Shown here piece after piece: positions 7,855 through 15,950 of a DNA stretch of 47,069 nt. Every line of letters starts with the position of its first letter. Positions within the stretch are counted from its first letter, which is position 1. The stretch spans positions 1 through 47,069 of the forward strand of contig JBPCRW010000188.1 of assembly GCA_050996405.1 (NCBI GenBank), read 5' to 3'. The notes below the pieces were generated by a model. It was not told where the DNA came from and did not search any database. It saw nothing but the letters and a program-made list of their open reading frames with translations. A program made the position numbers and the translations under genes. Source of the DNA: JBPCRW01 sp050996405. Lineage in GTDB: Bacteria > Acidobacteriota > Blastocatellia > Pyrinomonadales > Pyrinomonadaceae.

Positions 7855-9618
7855 ATGCTTTTACTGCTTTACTTATTTTCTCTGTTTCTGTTAGTTCTGC
7901 TCGGATTTTATGTTTTCGTCGCAGACCCTCGAAAACGCGCTCATCAAACTTTTGCCGCCTTTATCGCTTTTCTCGCGCTCTGGACAATTAAGGACATTAT
8001 TTTGTGGGGTTTTCACGCGGCTGACGACACGGCGAATTGGTGGGCTGCTGCAAGTTTTGTCATCGCGCTGTTGATGCAATGCTCGCTGGTTGTGTTTGCG
8101 TGGGTTTTTCCTGAAAACTCGCGCACGCCGCGCCGCAAAGCCGTTGTTCTTTTCGCGCCGTCTCTGGTTCTGATTCCCGCCGCGTTGTTCGGGCTTTTGT
8201 GGCGCAAAGTCGGTTTTGTCGAAAACAAATTTGAAATTGAACTTGCGCCGCTCGCGTATGCTTTTGTGATTTATGTTTATGCGATTTTCGCTTACGGCGT
8301 GTGGATTCTGTTCAAGAAATATCGTAAATATCGCGGAACGCAGCACGGGCAGCAAACCGGCGCGATTTTGTGGGCGGTCGTCATCACCGCGATTTTAAAA
8401 ACGCTGGCGAATATCGTTTTACCGTTTTTCGGCAACTACGAACTGCTTCCATACAGCACGATTTTCGTTCTGCCCGGCGTTTTGATTTACGCTTACGCGA
8501 TTTCCAATTTCAAACTTTTTTCCCTGCAAACCGCGCTCAATCAATTCGAGCTTTTTCCGATAACTTACAAAATTGCTTTGAGCATCGCGTCCGTTGCGAT
8601 TTTGAGTTTCGCGCTTTTTCAAATTCCGATTGTCTGGTGGGCGTTTCAAAACGGCGGAAGCGCGGAAGCGTGGCGCAAATATCTGGTGTTCAGCGTCATT
8701 TCCGCGCTCGTGCCAAATTTGATTTTGGTGCTGCTCGTCGTTCGTTCGATTTCGCGCCCGCTTCAGCGCATCACGCTGGCGGCTGTGCAGGTGACAAACG
8801 GCGATTACGGAACTGAAGTTGACATTCGCCGGAGCAACGACGAAATCGGTCTGCTCGCTGAATCGTTTAACGAGATGAGCCGCAAAATGGCGGACGACAT
8901 CGAACAGCTTCGACAGCTAAACGAGCAGCTTATCCGCACCGAAAAACTCGCCGCGACCGGAACTTTGGCGGCAGGCGTGGCACACGAAGTCAATAACCCT
9001 CTGGCTTCGATTTCATCCTTGATTCAGATGATGCAAAGCCAGTCGAATCTGGACGAAGAAACAAAAGAAAAACTTCGCTTAATCTCGACGCAGATTACGC
9101 GCATCGCGCAGGTCACAAAAGATATGATGGATTTCGCGCGCCTCTCGCCCGCCGCTAAAAGTCTGATTAACGCTAATGAAACGATTGAAAAAAGTTTGCG
9201 TCTGGCAATTTTTGACAAACAGTTTCAAAGGCTGGAAATAAAAAAAGATTTAGCAGAAAATTTGCCGCAGATTTTTGCCGATGCCGACCAGTTGCAGCAG
9301 GTTTTTCTGAATTTATTTTTAAACTCGCGCGACGCGATGCCTAACGGCGGCAGACTGAAAATCAAAACTTTGGCGGACGCTTTTTCCGTGCGGATTGAAA
9401 TCGCCGACGACGGTTTCGGTATTGAGGAAAAAAATTTGAAAAAGATTTTCGACCCGTTCTTTACGACCAAACCGACCGGCAAAGGCACTGGTTTAGGTTT
9501 GGCGGTTTGTTACGGAATCATCACAGCGCACGGCGGAAAAATTGACGTTTGGACAAACAAAACCGGCGGCACGACATTTTCAATCGCTCTGCCGCAGACT
9601 GAAAAGCCTAGACTGTAA
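7855..9618 (+). CDS. Membrane sensor histidine kinase with 7TM-type N-terminus
   Basis: A 587-aa kinase. The N-terminal half has about eight hydrophobic helices and no large external sensor, as in histidine kinases that sense through the membrane. A HAMP domain lies at about 297-345 (RSISRPLQR then NDEIGLLAESFNEM). In the HisKA domain the phospho-acceptor is H377 in AHEVNNPLASI. The HATPase_c domain shows the N box (FLNLFLNSRDAMPNGG), G1 (IADDGFGIE), F box (FDPFFTTK) and G2 (GTGLGLAVCYGI). All catalytic boxes are intact. It should autophosphorylate and pass phosphate to a response regulator, but none is encoded in the window, so it is an orphan. The NtrB-like core hints at an NtrC-type partner elsewhere. 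Confidence 0.9.
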   Translation: MLLLLYLFSLFLLVLLGFYVFVADPRKRAHQTFAAFIAFLALWTIKDIILWGFHAADDTANWWAAASFVIALLMQCSLVVFAWVFPENSRTPRRKAVVLFAPSLVLIPAALFGLLWRKVGFVENKFEIELAPLAYAFVIYVYAIFAYGVWILFKKYRKYRGTQHGQQTGAILWAVVITAILKTLANIVLPFFGNYELLPYSTIFVLPGVLIYAYAISNFKLFSLQTALNQFELFPITYKIALSIASVAILSFALFQIPIVWWAFQNGGSAEAWRKYLVFSVISALVPNLILVLLVVRSISRPLQRITLAAVQVTNGDYGTEVDIRRSNDEIGLLAESFNEMSRKMADDIEQLRQLNEQLIRTEKLAATGTLAAGVAHEVNNPLASISSLIQMMQSQSNLDEETKEKLRLISTQITRIAQVTKDMMDFARLSPAAKSLINANETIEKSLRLAIFDKQFQRLEIKKDLAENLPQIFADADQLQQVFLNLFLNSRDAMPNGGRLKIKTLADAFSVRIEIADDGFGIEEKNLKKIFDPFFTTKPTGKGTGLGLAVCYGIITAHGGKIDVWTNKTGGTTFSIALPQTEKPRL

Positions 9619-9746
9619 AGCGCAAACATCCTGTCCGCGCTCACAATCTCTGCGCGACTAATAATAAAACGCTAAAACTTCGCTCTCTCACGCAGTTTCG
9701 GCAAAATTCGATTTAATCTTCTGTATTTTCGTGTTAAATTTTTGGA

Positions 9747-10022
9747 ATGGATAGATTTTTAACCGAACAGCAAAGAGACGAGATAAACGAAACGCTCGAA
9801 AATTTAGGGGTCGAATACGGAATACCGCTAAAAAAATTCGACAATATAATGTTGAGCGGCGACCCGATGACAATTATTTATAATCACGAAGTCGTCGGCT
9901 TGTGTAAATCGGAAATAACGACAAAGTATTTTGAAGACGGCGATAAAGATGCGTTGAGAGAATGTATGCGCGAAGCCGTCCTTAAACTGCGCGAACAACT
10001 CGCGCAGAAAAATCAATCGTAA
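9747..10022 (+). CDS. 91-aa hypothetical protein
   Basis: A 91-aa acidic soluble protein. An N-terminal helical segment (TEQQRDEINETLENLG) is followed by beta-like strands (TIIYNHEVVGL) and a C-terminal helix (REAVLKLREQLAQK). No transmembrane segment or metal motif is seen. It has no good Shine-Dalgarno, but a TGTTAAAT -10-like box 10 nt upstream hints at a leaderless message. Family unknown. Confidence 0.5.
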   Translation: MDRFLTEQQRDEINETLENLGVEYGIPLKKFDNIMLSGDPMTIIYNHEVVGLCKSEITTKYFEDGDKDALRECMREAVLKLREQLAQKNQS

Positions 10023-10273
10023 AACCATTCTTAATTACTGTTTTTCGTAAAACGCGCAAAGCGATTTTTAACAAATCGTCTTGTGCAGAAAGTTTTCGTT
10101 TGATGCGGCACTCTTTGTGCAAAAGTCTGCCGCGTTCGTGAGAGCGCACGGGCGAGCCGCACACTTATCCGGCGAGTGTTTCCGCATTTTCGGCAAAAGC
10201 ATTTTTAATGTCATTGCCGTTGTGCTAATCTGCTTTTGCTTTTTCAATTTTTTATTCATTTCAAAAACAAAAT
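10023..10273. other. Intergenic gap of 251 bases
   Basis: No convincing gene. The frames crossing it on both strands (such as 10068-10364 minus and 10081-10323 plus) lack ribosome sites and sensible composition. It must hold the promoter of the carboxypeptidase gene, but no strong -35/-10 pair stands out. Confidence 0.5.
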
Positions 10274-11830
10274 ATGCTTGCAACCGTTTTTCTTTCGTTT
10301 CTTTTTCTGTTTCAGACTCCTGAAGCTGCGCCGATGCCGCCGACCGCAACGCCGACTCCGGCATCGCAGCCCGTCACAACCACGACGACCACGACCAAAA
10401 CCACGCCGCCCGTCTCAATCGCGCAGATGCTCGACGAGCCGACTTCGGTTCAGAAACACACGATGCGCGTCGGCGGCAAAACTTTAAATTACACGACGAC
10501 CACCGGCTATATGCCGATTCGCAACGCGCAAACCGGCGAAACCGAAGCGAAAATGTTTTATATCGCTTACACGATGGACAATCCGCCCGCGCGTCGTCCG
10601 CTGATGTTTTCGTTTAACGGCGGACCCGGCTCGGCGAGTGTCTGGCTGCATCTCGGCGCGATTGGTCCGAAACGCGCGAAGATGAATGACGACGGAACAC
10701 TGCCCGCCCCGCCCTACGAATTAGTTGACAACGATTCGACGTGGCTTGCCGATACCGACCTTGTTTTTATAGATACCGTCGGCACTGGTTATTCGAGAGC
10801 GTTAAAACCCGAACTTGGCGCAAAGTTTTTCAGTTTGAACGGCGACATCGAATCGGTCGGCGAATTTATCAGAATGTATTTGGGGCGCGAAAATCGCTGG
10901 ATGTCGCCGATGTTCGTCGTCGGCGAAAGTTACGGCACGACGCGAGCTTCGGGTTTATCAAACTGGCTGTTTAATCACGGCATCGGTTTGAACGGAATTC
11001 TTTTAATCTCGACCGTCATGAATTTTCAAACGATTCGTTTTGCCGACAACAACGATTTGCCGCTCGAATTGATTGTGCCGTCTTACGCGACAACCGCCTG
11101 GTATCACAAAAAACTCTCGCCCGATATGCAGGCAAAGCCCGTCAAACAAGTCGCCGCCGAAGCCGAAGATTTTGCGATGAACGAATACGCGCCCGCGATG
11201 ATGCGGATTGACCGCCTTTCCGAACAGGAACGCGAAAATCTGGCGGATAAATTTAGCCGCTTTACCGGATTGAGCAAAACCTACATCGAACAGAATAATT
11301 TCCGCGTCGAACTCGGCAAATTTATGAAGGAATTATTGCGCGACCAGCGCAGAACCGTCGGCAGACTCGACAGCCGCTTTTTAGGAATTGACCGCGACGC
11401 GGGCGGCAGCGAAGCAAACGACGATCCTTCGATTAACGCGATTCGACCGCCTTATACGGCAGCTTTTAATGAGTATGTGCGCCGCGATTTGGGCTTTAAA
11501 ACCGATTTGGAATACTACCTCTTGGGCGGCGGAGTCGGACGCTGGAATTACAGTATCGATAACGGCTACGCCGACACTTCGATGCCGCTCAAAGACGCGA
11601 TGGCAAAGAATCCGTATATGAAAATTTTTATCGGGCAGGGTTATTACGATATGGCAACGCCGTTTTTCGCCGCCGAATACACCGTTTCGGCAATGAATCT
11701 CGACCCGACATTACGCAAGAATATCGAGTTTAATTACTACGAGGCGGGACATATGATGTATATCGAAAAGAATTCGCTCAAAAAAATGCACGACGACGCG
11801 GCGCGGTTTATTCAATCGTCAGTTAGGTAA
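10274..11830 (+). CDS. Secreted S10-family serine carboxypeptidase
   Basis: A 518-aa exported enzyme. A signal peptide (about 1-19) is followed by a Pro/Thr-rich linker (about 20-47). The alpha/beta-hydrolase core has the oxyanion-hole motif NGGPGSAS (115-122), the nucleophile elbow GESYG with S219, D459 in QGYYDMATP and H493 in EAGHMMY, so the Ser-Asp-His triad is complete. Members of peptidase family S10 remove C-terminal residues from peptides; bacterial secreted forms probably help scavenge peptides in the periplasm. The stop codon lies inside the first heptamer of the repeat array at 11826. Confidence 0.9.
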   Translation: MLATVFLSFLFLFQTPEAAPMPPTATPTPASQPVTTTTTTTKTTPPVSIAQMLDEPTSVQKHTMRVGGKTLNYTTTTGYMPIRNAQTGETEAKMFYIAYTMDNPPARRPLMFSFNGGPGSASVWLHLGAIGPKRAKMNDDGTLPAPPYELVDNDSTWLADTDLVFIDTVGTGYSRALKPELGAKFFSLNGDIESVGEFIRMYLGRENRWMSPMFVVGESYGTTRASGLSNWLFNHGIGLNGILLISTVMNFQTIRFADNNDLPLELIVPSYATTAWYHKKLSPDMQAKPVKQVAAEAEDFAMNEYAPAMMRIDRLSEQERENLADKFSRFTGLSKTYIEQNNFRVELGKFMKELLRDQRRTVGRLDSRFLGIDRDAGGSEANDDPSINAIRPPYTAAFNEYVRRDLGFKTDLEYYLLGGGVGRWNYSIDNGYADTSMPLKDAMAKNPYMKIFIGQGYYDMATPFFAAEYTVSAMNLDPTLRKNIEFNYYEAGHMMYIEKNSLKKMHDDAARFIQSSVR

Positions 11831-12028
11831 TAAGTAATTGGTAGTTAGTATTTGTTTTATTTCTTTTAACTTATTACTTTAGGAGTTACGCAGTTGAAAC
11901 ATTGTTGAACAAAGCTTTATTGAAAATAAAAGACTTGCGGGAATTCGTATTTTTCAAAAAGGCTCGTAAATTGTTGATTTTTCGTTCAACTGCGTAACTC
12001 CTATACTTATCACCTATTTCTTATTACC
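11826..12028. repeat. Heptamer inverted array (YTATYAC family), split by a MITE
   Basis: Left arm 11826-11854 and right arm 11869-11879 plus 12004-12028 consist of degenerate 7-bp units of consensus YTATYAC on the plus strand of the right arm (AGGTAAT-like in the left arm). Arms are complementary, so the transcript folds as a long hairpin between the convergent carboxypeptidase and mog genes. The right arm is interrupted by the element at 11880-12003. The same heptamer family recurs at 42366-42434, uninterrupted. Confidence 0.8.
11880..12003. mobile_element. 124-bp MITE-like element with 19-bp perfect terminal inverted repeats
   Basis: The ends are TAGGAGTTACGCAGTTGAA (11880-11898) and its exact reverse complement (11985-12003). 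The pentamer TACTT flanks both sides (11875-11879 and 12004-12008), as expected of a target duplication. The element has no coding capacity, so it would need a transposase in trans. Removing it with one TACTT copy restores an unbroken run of heptamers homologous to the array at 42366-42434, an internal empty-site control. A TA duplication with an element of 11882-12001 is the alternative reading. The parent IS is not in this window. Confidence 0.8.
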
Positions 12029-12031
12029 TGC

Positions 12032-12520
12032 TTAGTGTTTAGTGTTTCCCGCCAGCAGATTAACGGCGTGCTGGAGAACGGATTTGATAACTTCAAAACA
12101 TTCCTGCACGCCTTTGGGCGAACCTGGCAAATTGATAATCAGACATTTTCCGCGAATGCCGCACACGCCGCGCGACAGCATTGCCGTCGGCGTTTTTTTC
12201 GACGTTTCAAGACGCATCGCTTCGGCTAATCCGGGGGCTTCTTTTTCAATCACGGCAAGCGTCGCTTCGGGCGTTTTGTCGCGTTCTGCAAAACCCGTTC
12301 CGCCGGTCGTGAAAATTAAATTTACGTCGGCGCGCGCTGACAAATCGGAAAGAGTCTGATGAACGTTTTCAAAATCGTCAGAAACAATTTTTTTCTCGAC
12401 AACCTCCGCGCCGATTGCGAGCAGCAAACCGACCAGCGTGACACCTGAAAGGTCATTATTTTCGTGGCGCGTGTCGCTGACCGAAACGACCGCCGCTTTT
12501 ATCTGAATATCATCCGCCAT
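12032..12520 (-). CDS. mog: Molybdopterin adenylyltransferase (MogA/MoaB family)
   Basis: A 162-aa cytosolic protein that should adenylylate molybdopterin before molybdenum insertion in Moco synthesis. The MoCF_biosynth fold is seen from AAVVSVSDTR (about 9-18) through the nucleotide/MPT loop FTTGGTGFAERDKTPEAT (about 70-87), TAMLSRGVCGIRGK and NLPGSPKGV. The TP[DE]ATLAV and LSRxVxGIR motifs are closer to MogA than to MoaB. It overlaps the CoA-binding protein gene by 11 bp and is its downstream operon partner. No other Moco genes are in the window. Confidence 0.88.
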   Translation of the reverse strand: MADDIQIKAAVVSVSDTRHENNDLSGVTLVGLLLAIGAEVVEKKIVSDDFENVHQTLSDLSARADVNLIFTTGGTGFAERDKTPEATLAVIEKEAPGLAEAMRLETSKKTPTAMLSRGVCGIRGKCLIINLPGSPKGVQECFEVIKSVLQHAVNLLAGNTKH

Positions 12521-12929
12521 ATTTTATAAAATCCTTGAGCCAGCATCTGTCCATGACGACCAGCAATCCGGCATCTGCGGCGCGTTTTGCAGCGGCTTTG
12601 TCAATCACGCCTTCCTGCAGCCAGACGGCTTTCGCTCCCGTTTTTATCGCTTCGTCCACGACCGCGCCCGCTTCTTCAGAACGACGAAAAATATCGACAA
12701 GTTCAATTTTTTCTTCGACCGCCGAAAGATTCATAAACGCTTTTTCGCCCAAAATCATTGACTCATTCGGATTAACGGGAATAATTCTGTAGCCTTGTTT
12801 TTTCATAAATGCCGCCACGCCGTTCGACGGGCGCATCGGATTTGAAGACAAGCCGACGACGGCAATCGTTTTGCATTCGTCAAAAATTCGTTTGATAATT
12901 TCCGGTTCGTCCATTTTATTTTTCAACAT
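12510..12929 (-). CDS. CoA-binding domain protein (YccU family)
   Basis: A 139-aa single-domain Rossmann protein. KTIAVVGLSSNPMRPS (about 17-32) is the nucleotide/CoA-binding loop of the succinyl-CoA-synthetase-type CoA-binding family; VDIFRRSEEAGAVVDEAI and VWLQEGVID follow, as does the conserved MDRCWLKD near the C-terminus. Proteins of this family bind CoA or acyl-CoA; their role is not settled. The ATG at 12929 is used here; one at 12914 is possible. It is transcribed divergently from the glycosyltransferase at 12968 and upstream of mog. Confidence 0.82.
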   Translation of the reverse strand: MLKNKMDEPEIIKRIFDECKTIAVVGLSSNPMRPSNGVAAFMKKQGYRIIPVNPNESMILGEKAFMNLSAVEEKIELVDIFRRSEEAGAVVDEAIKTGAKAVWLQEGVIDKAAAKRAADAGLLVVMDRCWLKDFIKYGG

Positions 12930-12967
12930 TGCAAACTAAAACTATTATTATATTAGCTTAAATCATT

Positions 12968-14092
12968 ATGTTCAAAAAAGTCTTAATTTTATCGGCGGCG
13001 GTCGGTGCGGGACATCTGCGCGCGGCTGAGGCTCTGGAAAAAACTTTCAAACAATCGGGCGCGGCATCGGAAATTAAAAACATAGACGTTTTAAATTTCA
13101 CGAATCCGCTTTTCCGCAGGCTCTACGGCAAAGCGTATCTTGAGATGGTCAACACAATGCCCGAAGTTTTGGGCTGGATGTATGACACGCTCGACAAGCC
13201 TTGGAAAAATGAAAAACGCAGATTGGCTTTGGACAGATTAAACACGCAGCCGCTCATCAGATTTCTAAAAAATTACCAGCCGGACATCGCCGTCTGCACA
13301 CATTTTCTGCCGTCGGAAATTATCTCGTGGCTTCGGGCGAAAGAGAAAATAAATTTTCCACAAGCCGTCGTCGTGACCGATTTCGACGCGCACGCAATGT
13401 GGCTCTGCCATCATTTCGAGCAGTATTTTGTCGCCCTTCCCGAAACAAAAATCCATCTCGAAAAACTCGGCATTCCGCCGGATAAAATTACAGTTTCGGG
13501 AATTCCGATTGACCCGATTTTTGCCGAGTCGAAAGACAAATCTGCGATGCGCGAAAAATACAATCTGGCGAAAGACAAATTGACGATTCTCGTTTCGGCG
13601 GGCGGTTTCGGTGTCGGCAATATCGAAAATCTTTTACAGGCTTTAAGCGAACTGCAAACTCCCGCGCAAGTTGTGGCAATCTGCGGGCGCAACGAAGAAT
13701 TAAAAAACAAACTTGAAAAACTTTCCGTCGAAAAACTGAATAACGAGCGCGTTACGTTCAAACCAATCGGCTACACAAAAGAAATGGACGAATATATGTC
13801 GGCGGCTGATTTAATTGTCGGCAAACCCGGCGGATTGACGACGTGCGAAGCGTTGGCGAAAGGTTTAATTTTCGTCGTCGTCAATCCGATCCCCGGACAG
13901 GAAGAACGAAATTCCGACCATCTTCTGGAAAAAGGCTGCGCGATAAAATGCAACAATCTGCCCGTTCTGGCTTATAAAATTGACGCGCTCGTAAAAGACA
14001 AAAAACGTTTTGCGACAATGAAAGAAAATGTCAAAAGATTCGCGCGTCCAAACGCCTCGCGCGAAATTGTCGAAAAACTTTTATCTTTATGA
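12968..14092 (+). CDS. MGDG-synthase-like glycosyltransferase (GT28)
   Basis: A 374-aa GT-B enzyme. The N-terminal MGDG_synth domain begins at residue 4 with ILSAAVGAGHLRAAEAL, where the G-x-G-H motif binds the acceptor or phosphate, and contains the MPEVLGWMYD segment and PDIAVCTHFLPSEI. The C-terminal GT28 domain has VSAGGFGVGN and the donor-binding GKPGGLTTCEALAKG (about 281-295) then PGQEERNSDHLLEKGCAI. Relatives (plant MGD, Bacillus UgtP) move glucose or galactose from UDP-sugar to diacylglycerol, so a membrane glycolipid is the likely product. Family members from diderms are less studied and the sugar is not predictable. It stands alone on the plus strand, with a bidirectional hairpin downstream. 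Confidence 0.82.
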   Translation: MFKKVLILSAAVGAGHLRAAEALEKTFKQSGAASEIKNIDVLNFTNPLFRRLYGKAYLEMVNTMPEVLGWMYDTLDKPWKNEKRRLALDRLNTQPLIRFLKNYQPDIAVCTHFLPSEIISWLRAKEKINFPQAVVVTDFDAHAMWLCHHFEQYFVALPETKIHLEKLGIPPDKITVSGIPIDPIFAESKDKSAMREKYNLAKDKLTILVSAGGFGVGNIENLLQALSELQTPAQVVAICGRNEELKNKLEKLSVEKLNNERVTFKPIGYTKEMDEYMSAADLIVGKPGGLTTCEALAKGLIFVVVNPIPGQEERNSDHLLEKGCAIKCNNLPVLAYKIDALVKDKKRFATMKENVKRFARPNASREIVEKLLSL

Positions 14093-14157
14093 AAATTCCG
14101 ATTTCACGCGTAATTTGACTGGAAACTTTCGGTGTATTTTCGAGATACAAAAAGAAG

Positions 14158-14189
14158 TGCGCCGCACTCTTAATCGCAAGCGCGGCGCA
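14158..14189 (-). terminator. Intrinsic terminator between convergent genes
   Basis: An 8-bp GC-rich stem (TGCGCCGC at 14158-14165 with GCGGCGCA at 14182-14189). On the minus strand it is followed by CTTCTTTTTG, so it best serves the M1 peptidase gene, and it may also slow transcription from the glycosyltransferase side. Confidence 0.7.
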
Positions 14190-14195
14190 AAACAG

Positions 14196-15869
14196 TTACT
14201 GTGCCTTTAAAACCCAGCCGTTCGGGTCAATCGTATATTGCGCGTCCGCCGGAAGCGGAATCGTGACAGTTCCGTTCGGCATTTCGTAACGCTTTGTTTC
14301 GCCTGCGATTTTCACTTCGACCGGCATCGGAAACGGCAGATTATTCGGCGTTTCCCAATGCAAAACTAATTGATTCGGCTTCGTTTCGGCAACGAGTTTC
14401 GGCAGAGCGGGCTGGCGCAAATAAACTTCAAAAAACCATTCGAGTTTTTTGCCCGACTCCTTTTCAGCCGTCCGCATAAAATCGTCGGTCGTCTCGAAAT
14501 GAAACTGCCTTCCGTCGGTGACTTTTTCCATTTCGGGAGTCGGATAAGTCGTTCGACGAAGCGATTTGAAAAACGCATCGTCGCCGATGTAAAAACGCAA
14601 AGTATTTAAAATCAGCGCGCCTTTGCCGTAAATATCGCCGTCGCTTTTTGTGTAATCGGGCGGCAGCATATAAATCTGCGTCGTCGTCTGCGGTTCGCGC
14701 GGCGCGACGGGCTTCAAGTTGTGCAAGCCTTTATAACGCGCTTTCATCGCCGCGAAATACGCTTCTTTGCCTTTCGTTTTTTCGATATAAAACGTATCCA
14801 TAAACGACTCGAAACCTTCGTGAATCCAGAAGTCGTTCCAGTCGGGCGCGGTCACCAGATTTGCAAACCATTCGTGTCCGAATTCGTGAAACAAAAGCCA
14901 GTCGTCGCCGTCGGCGTTGTATCTAAAACCGTTGCCGTAAGCCGTAATCGTCTGGTGTTCCATTCCGAGATGCGGCGTTTCGGCGATGCCGATTTTGTCG
15001 GCGCGAAACGGATACGGTCCGAGATAACTTTCAAAAAACGCGACGTATTTTTTGAGCAGATTGACGAGCGATTGCCCTTTGTCGTAATCCTGCGGCAGAA
15101 CATAAAACTGAATCGGAATCATCTCGCCCGTGATTGATTTCACTTTGTCTTCAATCAATTTATACGGCGCGACGTTCAAGGCGATACCGTAATTTGAAAT
15201 CGGCTGCGAAACTTCCCAGTTAAAAGTTTTCGTGCCGTCTTTATTGTCAACCACCGATTGCAGTTTTCCGTTTGAAGCCGCGACTAAATTTGCCGGAACT
15301 GTAAAATGCAGCGAACTCGTATCGGCTTTGTCGGATGGATGGTCTTTGACCGGAAACCACAAATCCGCGCCGTCATTTTGCACAGCCGTCGCAAACCAGG
15401 GCTGACCGTCAGCCGTTTTCGACCAAACAAAACCGCCGACCCACGGCGGATGCGGCGCGACTTTCGGCTTTCCGTCATAAGCCACTCGAACCTCGACCGT
15501 TTTTCCGGCTTGTTCGGTTTTCGGAAACGTAATCCAAATTTTGCTCGTCCGTCGTTCAAATTTTAAAGGCGTTTCCTTTTTGCCGCTAACGAGCGTCGCC
15601 GATTCGACCGTGTATGGATAATCCAAATCCAGCACGAAATTATCGAGCGGTTTAACAACTAACGCCGTCGCCGTCAAAACTCCTTTGATAGTTTCGTCCG
15701 GTACATCAACGCTGACCGCCAAATCATAGTGCTTCACATCATACGCCGCCTGTTCGGGCATCAAAACGCCGCCCGAATCCGTCGGACGCGCTCCTAAATC
15801 TCTCTGCGCGTAACCGGACGACCACAGAAACGTTGAAAATAAAATAACGCCGAGCAATTTTCTGAACAT
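14196..15869 (-). CDS. Secreted M1-family metallo-aminopeptidase
   Basis: A 557-aa exported peptidase. The signal peptide (1-22) ends SSGYAQ. A beta-rich N-terminal domain of about 220 residues precedes the thermolysin-like catalytic domain. The substrate motif is GMEHQ (302-306), in place of the usual GxMEN. The zinc site is HEFGH (H328, E329, H332), with E351 as third ligand at the exact HExxH-18x-E spacing. A catalytic Tyr is probably in the DIYGKGALIL segment. It should cleave N-terminal residues from peptides in the periplasm. The protein is shorter than ERAP-type M1 enzymes and lacks the large C-terminal helical domain. Confidence 0.88.
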   Translation of the reverse strand: MFRKLLGVILFSTFLWSSGYAQRDLGARPTDSGGVLMPEQAAYDVKHYDLAVSVDVPDETIKGVLTATALVVKPLDNFVLDLDYPYTVESATLVSGKKETPLKFERRTSKIWITFPKTEQAGKTVEVRVAYDGKPKVAPHPPWVGGFVWSKTADGQPWFATAVQNDGADLWFPVKDHPSDKADTSSLHFTVPANLVAASNGKLQSVVDNKDGTKTFNWEVSQPISNYGIALNVAPYKLIEDKVKSITGEMIPIQFYVLPQDYDKGQSLVNLLKKYVAFFESYLGPYPFRADKIGIAETPHLGMEHQTITAYGNGFRYNADGDDWLLFHEFGHEWFANLVTAPDWNDFWIHEGFESFMDTFYIEKTKGKEAYFAAMKARYKGLHNLKPVAPREPQTTTQIYMLPPDYTKSDGDIYGKGALILNTLRFYIGDDAFFKSLRRTTYPTPEMEKVTDGRQFHFETTDDFMRTAEKESGKKLEWFFEVYLRQPALPKLVAETKPNQLVLHWETPNNLPFPMPVEVKIAGETKRYEMPNGTVTIPLPADAQYTIDPNGWVLKAQ

Positions 15870-15950
15870 AATTATTTTCCCGAATTTTTGAATTGACTCA
15901 ATGACTATTCCTCTACTTTAACAGTTTCATCGCTACTTGTAATTATTTTT

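Noticed and set aside
8370..8816. 148-aa plus-strand frame in the sensor kinase
   Set aside because: A shadow frame of the kinase with Arg-rich composition typical of out-of-frame reading.
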